Assembly (NCBI GenBank): GCA_937891465.1
Contig: CALAHF010000124.1
Location: 1-46,083 of the forward strand
Direction of reading: 5' to 3'
Source: an uncultured Verrucomicrobiales bacterium
GTDB lineage: Bacteria; Verrucomicrobiota; Verrucomicrobiia; Verrucomicrobiales; DEV007
DNA length: 46,083 bases
Shown here piece after piece: positions 1 to 6,863 of the stretch. Each line of letters opens with the position of its first letter. The stretch's first letter is position 1. The position numbers and the translations under genes are program-made. Under the pieces are notes generated by a model that saw only the letters and a list, made by a program, of their open reading frames with translations, was not told where the DNA came from and did not search any database.

Positions 1-521
1 TCACCCACGGGGCCTGCGCGTCACGCCCGGGGATGTGTCACCCTGCAATTTTGGGGCGTCGCTTGAACAAGCCAATCATCAACCTCGGATTTTCCGGAAA
101 CGGGAAGATGGAGCCCGAAGTCGGGGCGTTACTTTGTGAACTCGATCCGGCGGTTTATGTGATCGATTGCCTGCCCAACATGACGGAAGTAGAAGTCGCA
201 AAGCGAACCGTTCCACTGGTCGAGCAGTTGCGCCGGGCTCGTCCCGAAACCCCGATCGTTTTGGTAGAAGATCGAACCTACGAATACGCGTGGATTCGCA
301 AATCCGCTCAAGAACGGCACAAAGGAAGTCGCGCAGCACTCATCCGTGCGTTCGACACACTCGTAGCCTCTGGTGTGAAAAAGCTTCATTATCTCGAAGG
401 CGCTGACTTGCTTGGAAAAGACGGAGACGGATCGACCGATGGGTCTCATCCCAACGATCTCGGGTTTGTCCGCCAATCCGATGCTTTTGAACCCGTTCTG
501 AAGAAAGCGCTCGGACTTTAG
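1..521 (+). CDS. SGNH/GDSL-type hydrolase, 5' end outside the window
   Basis: This is the C-terminal 172 residues of an SGNH hydrolase of the Lipase_GDSL_3-like group, probably a secreted or periplasmic carbohydrate esterase. The frame is open from base 3; the first visible residues (THGACASRPGM) look like the tail of the block I motif that carries the nucleophile Ser in this group, so the Ser itself lies just upstream. The ATG at 33 is internal, not a start. NLGFSGNG (block II), CLPNM (block III position) and DGSHPNDLGF (block V, with the catalytic Asp and His) are visible. The family is common in PVC and Bacteroidetes bacteria. The substrate cannot be told from the sequence. The gene is followed by 85 bases without features, then floA on the same strand. 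Confidence 0.85.
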   Translation, partial: THGACASRPGMCHPAILGRRLNKPIINLGFSGNGKMEPEVGALLCELDPAVYVIDCLPNMTEVEVAKRTVPLVEQLRRARPETPIVLVEDRTYEYAWIRKSAQERHKGSRAALIRAFDTLVASGVKKLHYLEGADLLGKDGDGSTDGSHPNDLGFVRQSDAFEPVLKKALGL

Positions 522-606
522 ATTCACTGCCCCGTAAGTTTCCAATTATTTCCTTTAAAACTCTGCTGATCTTCCTATTCTCATCTCCGAACCGACTTTT
601 TTACTT

Positions 607-1638
607 ATGAATTATCCTACTCTTGGAGCCATTATCCCTTTCTGGGCGATTGCGATTATCATCGTTGTCTCAGTCATCATTTTCCTGGTGTTAGCCAAAT
701 TTATTGGAATCTGGATTCGTGCCCGTGTTTCGAACGCCCCCGTTTCGATGTCTAACTTGATTGCTATGTGGCTTCGGAAGGTGCCGGTCGCAATGATTGT
801 TGATAGTCGGATCACGGCTTCGAAAGCAGGTTTGGAATTCTCAACAAACCAATTGGAAGCTCACTATCTTGCGGGCGGAAGCGTGGAACACACCGTTCTT
901 GCGCTGATCGCAGCTGACAAAGCAGAAATCCCACTTCCATACGATCGGGCATGCGCGATCGACCTTGCGGTTAAAGGAACCACCAAAACCGTTCTCGAAG
1001 CGGTCCGAACTTCCATTAATCCTGCGGTTATAGATTGCCCCGGTGGCGGCGGAAAGATTGATGCTGTAGCCCGTGACGGCATTCAGATTCGGGCACGTGC
1101 CCGGGTGACCGTTCGTTCAAATTTGGATCGATTCGTCGGTGGTGCGACCGAGGAAACAATCATTGCCCGAGTGAATGAAGGAATCGTGACATCTATTGGT
1201 TCAGCCTCTTCTCACAAGGACGTGCTGGAAAATCCCGATAACATTTCAAAGCGCGTTCTGGGAAAAGGACTCGATGCCAACACGGCTTTCGAGATCCTTT
1301 CGATTGATATCGCGGATGTTGATGTGGGTGAAAACATTGGTGCAACGCTTCAGAAATCTCAGGCGCAGGCCGATAAAGACGTTGCCCAGGCAAAAGCTGA
1401 GGTTCGACGCGCTGCTGCGGTTGCGACTGAGCAGGAAATGTCTGCCCGGACTCAAGAGATGCGCGCAAAACTCGTTGAAGCGGAGGCCCAGGTTCCCTTG
1501 GCGATTGCTGAAGCATTCCGCGCAGGAAACCTCGGTGTGATGGATTACGTGAAATACCGCAACGTCGTCGCAGACACTGATATGCGTGAAAGCATCGCAG
1601 GAGACGTCGCCGACGGTGAAGAAGACGAGGGACTTTAA
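607..1638 (+). CDS. floA: Flotillin-like protein FloA
   Basis: FloA is a membrane scaffold protein of bacterial lipid-raft-like functional microdomains. The 343 residues fit the family length. An N-terminal hydrophobic hairpin (about residues 8-37) is followed by the characteristic segments [12 protein letters not shown] and [17 protein letters not shown], an SPFH-type domain with the [15 protein letters not shown] segment, and an Ala/Glu-rich helical region (about 255-300, [17 protein letters not shown]) that forms the flotillin coiled coil. ATG 607 is preceded by a pyrimidine-rich tract (584-603) and no Shine-Dalgarno. A palindromic repeat begins 12 bases after the stop, and a small membrane protein gene follows on the same strand. 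Confidence 0.95.
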   Translation: MNYPTLGAIIPFWAIAIIIVVSVIIFLVLAKFIGIWIRARVSNAPVSMSNLIAMWLRKVPVAMIVDSRITASKAGLEFSTNQLEAHYLAGGSVEHTVLALIAADKAEIPLPYDRACAIDLAVKGTTKTVLEAVRTSINPAVIDCPGGGGKIDAVARDGIQIRARARVTVRSNLDRFVGGATEETIIARVNEGIVTSIGSASSHKDVLENPDNISKRVLGKGLDANTAFEILSIDIADVDVGENIGATLQKSQAQADKDVAQAKAEVRRAAAVATEQEMSARTQEMRAKLVEAEAQVPLAIAEAFRAGNLGVMDYVKYRNVVADTDMRESIAGDVADGEEDEGL

Positions 1639-1650
1639 AAAGAACTTTTC

Positions 1651-1695
1651 ACGATCCAATAGGGTCTGATCGATGAATCAACCCTGTTGGGTCGT
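1651..1695 (+). repeat. 45-bp palindromic repeat, copy 1
   Basis: Left arm ACGATCCAATAGGGT at 1651-1665, a 15-base loop at 1666-1680, right arm ACCCTGTTGGGTCGT at 1681-1695. The arms pair over all 15 positions with two G-U wobbles. The loop CTGATCGATGAATCA sets the orientation as plus. It lies 12 bases after the floA stop codon and 18 bases before the likely start of the next gene. The flanks are T-rich before and AATTTT after. Confidence 0.9.
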
Positions 1696-1713
1696 AATTT
1701 TCCATTTTTTCCC

Positions 1714-2337
1714 ATGCTGATCAAAAGTGAAATCCCGTGGCACATCGTAGCGATTGTGTTCATCGCGTTCGCTTCGTGGGTATGGAATAAGTTTCAGGAA
1801 GTTGCGGCGGAAAGAAAACGTCGTCGTTTCCAGGAGGTGAAGCGCACCTACAACCAGCAGGAACGCAAGCAGAACCAAACTTCTACGCCACGAGCTCAAG
1901 CACCAGCACCACCCGCGAAGGCAAAGTCGCCGCTCCAGCAAATGATGGATGCAGTGTCGGGCAATGTTGAGGAAGTCCGCCAACAACAGGAATTGGCTGA
2001 AGCCCAACGCAAAGCCCGGTTGAAGCAACAGCAGCAAAGCCGGGCCCTGGCTGCCGCGCAGAATCGAGCGGAACCTCCGCCACCACTTCCTCGAAGACAG
2101 GATGAGCCGTTGAGAGTTCCACCGCCAATTCAGAATAAAAGAACGGCAGCAACGTCTGAATCGCCGGCGTTGCGAACTCCGGTCTTGCCGATAAAGCGCG
2201 GAATGGTCCGTCGTAAGAAACGTCGATCGGGAGTGCGAGCCCTGCTTCGGGGAAAAGATTCAATCCGTCAGGCTTTGATCGCTTCAGAAGTTCTTCACAA
2301 GCCGAAGGGGTTGGACGATCAAGCGGAAGATAGGTGA
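1714..2337 (+). CDS. Hypothetical membrane-anchored coiled-coil protein downstream of floA
   Basis: A 207-residue protein with one N-terminal membrane segment (about residues 7-23, HIVAIVFIAFASWVWN), then a long charged, Gln/Ala/Pro-rich region with coiled-coil character (residues about 85-120) and a basic C-terminal part (GMVRRKKRRSGVR). It ends with SIRQALIASEVLHKPKGLDD; similar 'RQAI..SEIL..P' tails occur in small PVC-group proteins. The ATG at 1714 was chosen over an upstream one at 1687, because the latter lies inside the palindromic repeat and would add a tail before the membrane helix. Position after floA suggests a link to membrane microdomains, but this is inference; the function is unknown. 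Confidence 0.7.
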   Translation: MLIKSEIPWHIVAIVFIAFASWVWNKFQEVAAERKRRRFQEVKRTYNQQERKQNQTSTPRAQAPAPPAKAKSPLQQMMDAVSGNVEEVRQQQELAEAQRKARLKQQQQSRALAAAQNRAEPPPPLPRRQDEPLRVPPPIQNKRTAATSESPALRTPVLPIKRGMVRRKKRRSGVRALLRGKDSIRQALIASEVLHKPKGLDDQAEDR

Positions 2338-2384
2338 GGGGAACGCAACTGCGCAGATAGCGCGCTACGCTTTAGAAAATGTTA

Positions 2385-2488
2385 GGGGCGATAACACCGG
2401 AAACTGAAACGGCCTCACCTAGTTAAAGCTGAGGCCTTTCCGTGTTCTCCCCCCCAGGGTCGAAAGTTGATGGAGTTCGTTTCCCTGG
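2385..2488 (+). ncRNA. Candidate structured RNA in the floA-yaaA gap
   Basis: The 352-base gap between 2338 and 2689 has no convincing ORF but contains a long interrupted hairpin. GGGG (2385-2388) pairs with CCCC (2449-2452); AACA (2393-2396) with TGTT (2443-2446); CGGAAA (2398-2403) with TTTCCG (2437-2442); a 7-base one-sided bulge (2404-2410); then GGCCTCA (2411-2417) with TGAGGCC (2430-2436). A second hairpin follows, CCAGGG (2454-2459) with CCCTGG (2483-2488). It matches none of the RNA families I know (not tmRNA, SRP, 6S or RNase P by eye). The inner 7-bp stem followed by TTTCC could alternatively be an imperfect terminator. Confidence 0.4.
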
Positions 2489-2689
2489 AGGCGCACGCCC
2501 CCCCCCAACATCACTTTCATACTAGGACGCGTTCGAGGCCAACGCCATTTAAATTGTGAAACACTTTTTGAGTCGCTCAACTGATTAGCGCTCTATGCGT
2601 TTGGGTTGCGCCTCGCCAAATTGGCAATGATGTTCGTATCCCATTGACACACCCCTTATCCAGCCAACCATTCTAATCAAAGTTCAATC

Positions 2690-3472
2690 ATGCTTGCTGT
2701 CATTTCCCCTGCCAAAACGCTCGACTACGAATCCCGATGTCCTGCGCACGATCCTTCTCAGCCTGAATTTCTCGATGAAGCCGGGGAAATCATCGGGGTG
2801 CTGAAGAAAAAGACCCGCCCTCAGCTTGGTGACCTGATGAGCATTTCTGAAAAGTTGGCGGACTTGAATTTTCAGCGCTACAAAGACTGGTCGCGCCCTT
2901 TTTCGGAAGACAATGCGCGTGCTGCGCTACTGGCTTTCAAGGGAGACGTTTACACCGGGTTCGATGTCGAGAATTACGGAAAACGCGACTTCAATTTTGC
3001 GCAAAAGCATCTTCGGATCCTTTCCGGGCTTTACGGACTGCTTCGGCCGCTGGATCTGATGCAACCGTATCGGCTTGAGATGGGAACCAAGCTAAAAACC
3101 AAACGGGGAGGGGATTTGTATGCCTTTTGGGACGAAAAAATCACCCACGCCGTCAACCGGGTCGTTGCTGACTCAAAGGGAAAAGCCCTCATCAACTTGG
3201 CGTCGAACGAATATTTCAAGTCGATCCGGCCAAAACTCCTCGAGTGTGATGTGATCACGCCTTCGTTCAAAGATTTGAAAAACGGGAAATACAAGATCAT
3301 CAGCTTTTTTGCCAAAAAGGCCCGAGGGATGATGTGTGACCATATGATTCGTAATCGGCTGACAAAACCAGAAGAGCTGAAATCCTTTGATCGAGCAGGT
3401 TACGCCTATAATGATGCGCTTAGTAAAGGCAATACGTGGGTTTTTACTCGCGATGAACCTCAAAGCGATTAA
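2690..3472 (+). CDS. yaaA: YaaA family peroxide stress protein
   Basis: A 260-residue cytoplasmic protein of the YaaA/DUF328 family, which in E. coli lowers intracellular free iron during hydrogen peroxide stress and limits DNA damage. The family signature is complete: ISPAKTLDYES at the N terminus, KGDVYTGFD near residue 90, a central LRILSGLYGLLRPLDLM, NLASNEYFK near 170, and the C-terminal AGYAYNDALSKGNTWVF. Length and ends match the family. The start ATG has no Shine-Dalgarno. The next gene on the same strand begins about 30-70 bases downstream. No peroxide-responsive operator was recognised. Confidence 0.95.
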   Translation: MLAVISPAKTLDYESRCPAHDPSQPEFLDEAGEIIGVLKKKTRPQLGDLMSISEKLADLNFQRYKDWSRPFSEDNARAALLAFKGDVYTGFDVENYGKRDFNFAQKHLRILSGLYGLLRPLDLMQPYRLEMGTKLKTKRGGDLYAFWDEKITHAVNRVVADSKGKALINLASNEYFKSIRPKLLECDVITPSFKDLKNGKYKIISFFAKKARGMMCDHMIRNRLTKPEELKSFDRAGYAYNDALSKGNTWVFTRDEPQSD

Positions 3473-3542
3473 TTTCAGATTTCCGAAAGGTTCTGTGGTT
3501 TCGATGTTGCTGACAGTGGTCTTTGCATGTTCCCTAGCGGCA

Positions 3543-4289
3543 ATGTTTTCCCGCCGGAAAATCGCTTTTGACCTTTTGGTAGTTAGCTCCCTGTGTCTTG
3601 CTGCATGTTTTGCGAATGCTCAGGAAGTGAAGGAGAATCCGTCGACCGATCCCGAAACCAAAGCGGTCGATGAGTCTGAAAAGGCTCCGGAAGTAGCGAC
3701 TCCGACAACCCCGGTTGTTTGGAGGGGGATCATGCAGAATGTATTAGTTGATCCCATGGCTCGATTGCCGTTTGGAGAATCCGAAACCCTCCGTGCCCCG
3801 ATTGCGGTTCATTTTCCGGCCCAGAAGTCATCAATCTGCTGGGACGCGAAAGCCTGCCGCTTGCTGTATGCGTGGAAGGGGGAGTTTTTGGCTCAAGACG
3901 CCACCACTCAAATCGCAATGCCAGCAGGAGAAATCGCCTACCTGGCAGCAGGGCCGGGTCCGTTTTCCGCGGCCGTCGGTGCGTATGGAAAGCCCAAGTA
4001 TTTTGGTTTCAAATTGATCGAAGGTGTTCCTGAATTCTATTACTCTGTAGGTCGCGTGGCCGTTCGGGAGCGGTTTTCATTCTCGGAGGATGCGGAAACG
4101 TTGATGCAGCATTTCGCAATCGATAACTCCGCAGGAGACGTCGTCATGACTATTCCAGAAGCATGGAAAAATCGGATTTCGACTGAAAAAGGAACCCTGA
4201 AGAATCGAATTCTGACCGTCAGTAAAAATGACGCGGCTGATTTCACCCTGAACTATTCGCTGATTCCTGATGAAACGCCTGCCGAATAG
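3543..4289 (+). CDS. Secreted protein resembling a segment of PVC-type dehydrogenase/heme-binding proteins
   Basis: A 248-residue exported protein. From ATG 3543 it has a basic N terminus (MFSRRK), a hydrophobic stretch and a cleavage-like site ANA-Q, that is, a Sec signal peptide. An upstream ATG at 3504 with a distant AAAGG is the alternative start; the frame also overlaps the end of yaaA. After an acidic, Pro/Thr-rich linker comes a region with SICWDAKACRLLYAWKG. This resembles the 'CxDxxxxRxxYAWxGgFL' segment found in large PVC-group secreted dehydrogenase/heme-binding proteins, here as a free-standing unit. No heme-binding CxxCH is present. Its stop overlaps the start of the next gene by 20 bases, indicating co-translation with that related secreted protein. 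Confidence 0.6.
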   Translation: MFSRRKIAFDLLVVSSLCLAACFANAQEVKENPSTDPETKAVDESEKAPEVATPTTPVVWRGIMQNVLVDPMARLPFGESETLRAPIAVHFPAQKSSICWDAKACRLLYAWKGEFLAQDATTQIAMPAGEIAYLAAGPGPFSAAVGAYGKPKYFGFKLIEGVPEFYYSVGRVAVRERFSFSEDAETLMQHFAIDNSAGDVVMTIPEAWKNRISTEKGTLKNRILTVSKNDAADFTLNYSLIPDETPAE

Positions 4290-5538
4290 TTTTTACGACC
4301 CAATAGGGTCTGTTCGACGAATCAACCCTGGTGGATCGTTTGTTGCGCTATGTCTGTTGGGAACCGCAGCCCCTGCTGATGAACCGGTGTGGACGATTCA
4401 GGATGGCAAGATCCTAAAGGACGACGTGGTGTTTGTTGAATCCGGTATCGAAGCTCCCGTTGGAATTCGTCCTGCAAAGAACGGGTCGGTCATCGTAGCG
4501 CAGCCGAATGAATTGACGCAAATTTTTGATGAAGATGGCGATGGCAAAGGCGATTTCTTTCAGGCACTCATTTCCGGACTGCATTTAGATCAGCACATCG
4601 TTTCTGGCCCTATGGTCAGCGCCGCCGGTGAGATCTACGTCGCAGTGGATCGAGCCGGGGAGATGGTCGATCTCATTTCATGGGCTCCAGGTAAAACGAG
4701 TCTGGTGCTTTCTCTGCCAAATACAGCTCGGAATCTGGCGATTGATGCTGATAGTCTGCTCGCGGCGATTGTTTCCAATAACGAAGGGGTTTGGATTGCG
4801 ACGGCTCAACTCCCAAAGCCTCCTGAGGCTGTTCCTGCACCAAAAGAAGGAGCGGAGCCTCCCTTGCGAGCCGTTCCGGTTGCTCCCCCAACGCTTGAAC
4901 CCGCTGTCCGCATCCCAAAATCTTTGGTAGGTGAGGGGAATACGATCTCCGATCTCGCATTTGCCAGCAATGGCGGCTTTCAGGTGACAATCTCCGATGG
5001 AAAAATTCTGAATGTGGCAGCGGCTCCGATCGACGGTCGCATTCAGGGAAGTGTGATTCCCGCTGTCGAAGACCCCGAGGTTTTTGCGGTGCAGGGTATT
5101 CAACTGAGAACTGATGGTTTTTCAATCGTCTTGAATCAGCCCATTGATCGAGGCGTGGGAGGCGTAGAACCGATTCCATTCCAGATTTTGTCCGGAAAAT
5201 TGATTGGTGAGATTCCGTTGGAACCCATTCCACTGCTGGATGCAATTATTGAACCGGACGGCAAGACGCTGAATCTTATTCCTGCCGCTCTTTTGCCTGA
5301 GCGTGACTATGTGTTTGATTTCAGCGCACTGAAAGCGGAAACAGGAGAGCCTTTAATCGCTGAGAAAGCAGCTTACACCGTCATTAAGATCCCGGTTCCG
5401 ACCGTGTTACCGCCTCTGATTGAAGGTGACATCATCGACGCTACGACCATTAAAGAGCCTGAGGTCGAGGTTGGTGGTGATGAGAAAAAATCTCCAGAAA
5501 CATCTAAAGGGAAGACCGATGCAGCGGTCGAAGAATAG
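4270..5538 (+). CDS. Secreted NHL/beta-propeller-like protein with Ig-like C-terminal domain (PVC type)
   Basis: A 422-residue exported protein that pairs with the preceding gene, overlapping it by 20 bases. Residues about 40-190 resemble the beta-propeller part of PVC membrane-bound dehydrogenases (GIEAPVGIRP, FDEDGDGKGDFF, VSAAGEIYVAVDRAG). Residues about 275-370 resemble their Ig-like domain (IQLRTDGFSIVLNQPID). The C terminus is acidic and low in complexity, and no CxxCH is present. The N terminus is odd: residues 9-24 are encoded by repeat copy 2, and the only ATG in frame is 4270. The repeat supplies the basic residues (VRRINPGGS) before the hydrophobic segment FVALCLLGTAAPA-DEP, so the signal peptide is partly repeat-derived. 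Possible role in extracellular polysaccharide or alcohol oxidation is inference only. Confidence 0.65.
   Translation: MKRLPNSFYDPIGSVRRINPGGSFVALCLLGTAAPADEPVWTIQDGKILKDDVVFVESGIEAPVGIRPAKNGSVIVAQPNELTQIFDEDGDGKGDFFQALISGLHLDQHIVSGPMVSAAGEIYVAVDRAGEMVDLISWAPGKTSLVLSLPNTARNLAIDADSLLAAIVSNNEGVWIATAQLPKPPEAVPAPKEGAEPPLRAVPVAPPTLEPAVRIPKSLVGEGNTISDLAFASNGGFQVTISDGKILNVAAAPIDGRIQGSVIPAVEDPEVFAVQGIQLRTDGFSIVLNQPIDRGVGGVEPIPFQILSGKLIGEIPLEPIPLLDAIIEPDGKTLNLIPAALLPERDYVFDFSALKAETGEPLIAEKAAYTVIKIPVPTVLPPLIEGDIIDATTIKEPEVEVGGDEKKSPETSKGKTDAAVEE
4295..4339 (+). repeat. 45-bp palindromic repeat, copy 2 (inside a coding region)
   Basis: Left arm ACGACCCAATAGGGT (4295-4309), loop CTGTTCGACGAATCA (4310-4324), right arm ACCCTGGTGGATCGT (4325-4339). 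The arms pair with two mismatches and one wobble. The orientation is plus. It begins 5 bases after the stop of the upstream secreted-protein gene but lies within the first 24 codons of the next gene, which has no other usable start. Confidence 0.88.
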
Positions 5539-5547
5539 AAGTAGAGA

Positions 5548-6219
5548 TCAATCCGTTTCAGAGGGCTCAAGCCGCCATGCTACGTATGACTTTGGAAAGA
5601 TCCACAGCAGTTGCTCGGTGATGATCTCGCAATCAGGAAACAATTCGGTCATCTGCTTTTTCGAAAGCAATCGGGTAAAGCGGATCGTTTCATCGACTTT
5701 TTCCTGAGACGGTTTTTGGATCCAGCCCCACGGCGTAAACCAGCGCAGCATTTTTCTCCGAACAGAAACCGGCAGCCAATGAACAAAGGGAGCCGGATAA
5801 TGTGGCTCAATGGGGTATTCTCCCGCGGGCGTCTGAATCCAGAGCTTCTTTCCCACTCGACGCACTTCCGATGCAAGCCGCACTTGATTTTGCCAATCCC
5901 CAACGTGTTCGATCACGGAATTCGAAAACAAAATATCATAGCTGCCATCAGGCTCCTTTAAGGCACAACCGTCACCAACGGTTGTAATGATGCGATGATC
6001 CGGGAACGCTTCGGCATCCCATTCGATCGGATGAATGCTCATGCAATCGATTCGCTCAGGAACTTGCGGCCCGGTCTTCCATGTCCTCGGATACCCGCCA
6101 ACATCGAGCACCAGATCGCTCGATTGAGGCTGAATCATCCCATCAAATTGATCCATTCGTTTCGCCCGCCAGATCTTAAAAATGTGAGAATAGAGCCGAT
6201 GGATGTTGATCGATGTCAT
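5548..6219 (-). CDS. Class I SAM-dependent methyltransferase
   Basis: A 223-residue protein of the Methyltransf_11/25-like group. The SAM-binding motif I is DLVLDVGGYPRTW (about residues 35-47). An acidic post-I strand, DGCALKEPDGSYD and the motif IV-like FSNSVIEHVGD follow, typical for small-molecule or glycan methyltransferases that often start with IEH/LEH segments. The C-terminal part has Trp-rich WFTPWGWIQKPS. Transcribed away from the large 6220-6863 gap; its start is preceded on the minus strand by CTCACCTCCATTTTTC, a pyrimidine-rich leader without Shine-Dalgarno. It is convergent with the preceding secreted-protein gene, with 9 bases between stops. The substrate is unknown. Confidence 0.8.
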   Translation of the reverse strand: MTSINIHRLYSHIFKIWRAKRMDQFDGMIQPQSSDLVLDVGGYPRTWKTGPQVPERIDCMSIHPIEWDAEAFPDHRIITTVGDGCALKEPDGSYDILFSNSVIEHVGDWQNQVRLASEVRRVGKKLWIQTPAGEYPIEPHYPAPFVHWLPVSVRRKMLRWFTPWGWIQKPSQEKVDETIRFTRLLSKKQMTELFPDCEIITEQLLWIFPKSYVAWRLEPSETD

Positions 6220-6863
6220 GAAAAATGGAGGTGAGGCTGCCTCACATTAGTTAATTTATCCTAAATATTGAATCGAGATATTTTTGAATGAAGAGAAACT
6301 GCCAAATTCTTCCGGCGGAAACGGACTTTGATCAGAGAGTTTTTCGAAATGCGCGCAAATCGCTCATTGGCTTTTATCGACAACGAACCCATTGCTTGGT
6401 TCTGAAATCAGGAAAGAGCCCTGGCTTGACGAAATTTCGGACTGGCGGGACGGTTTCCACAAAAGACGTCGAGAACTCAGATAGCCATTTTTTAAGTGGT
6501 GAAAAATAAGCGAAATGGGCTTGAAGCCCGCCAGGGAGTTCGTTCACATGGCCTCATGCGGATTTCAATTCGATACGTCCGAAAATTGCATGGGCTGATT
6601 TTTGCTGAAAAATAATGCAGGAAGAGCCACTGTATCTAGCTTCGCGGCGATGTGATCTTGCAAAAAATCACCGCTGCCAAACTTTCGCAAAAAAGCATAA
6701 TAAAAATAAAATTTTCGAAATAACGCAGTTCAAACTTGACCAAAGTCACACTTTCGCATCATCATTCAGATGAATTTGTGAAAAAAAGGCTTTTCCACCA
6801 CCATCAGACTGTGTTACGACAGTCAGACTGGTAGAAATGCCGTGAACAATTTGATTCATATTA
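6220..6863. other. 644-base intergenic region between divergent genes
   Basis: No convincing gene. A 73-codon open frame at 6288-6509 has no start signal and no recognisable protein features. The part nearest the outer-membrane transporter (6660-6780) is A/T-rich with runs of A and T, so promoters are expected there, but I could not place -35/-10 boxes confidently (a TTGACC occurs near 6737). Small palindromes: GGGCTT-G-AAGCCC near 6518-6530 and the hairpin at 6807-6824. Confidence 0.6.
6807..6824 (+). promoter_or_regulatory. Inverted repeat in the leader of the outer-membrane transporter gene
   Basis: GACTGT (6807-6812) and ACAGTC (6819-6824) form a perfect 6-bp inverted repeat around GTTACG, 39 bases before the ATG at 6864; a second TCAGACTG copy follows directly at 6823-6830. 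It could be an operator or a 5'-UTR hairpin affecting translation. Position and symmetry are the only evidence. Confidence 0.3.

Noticed and set aside
6288-6509. 73-codon open frame in the gap before the TpsB-like gene
   Set aside because: No initiation signal, no protein-like composition, and the gap is more likely regulatory.
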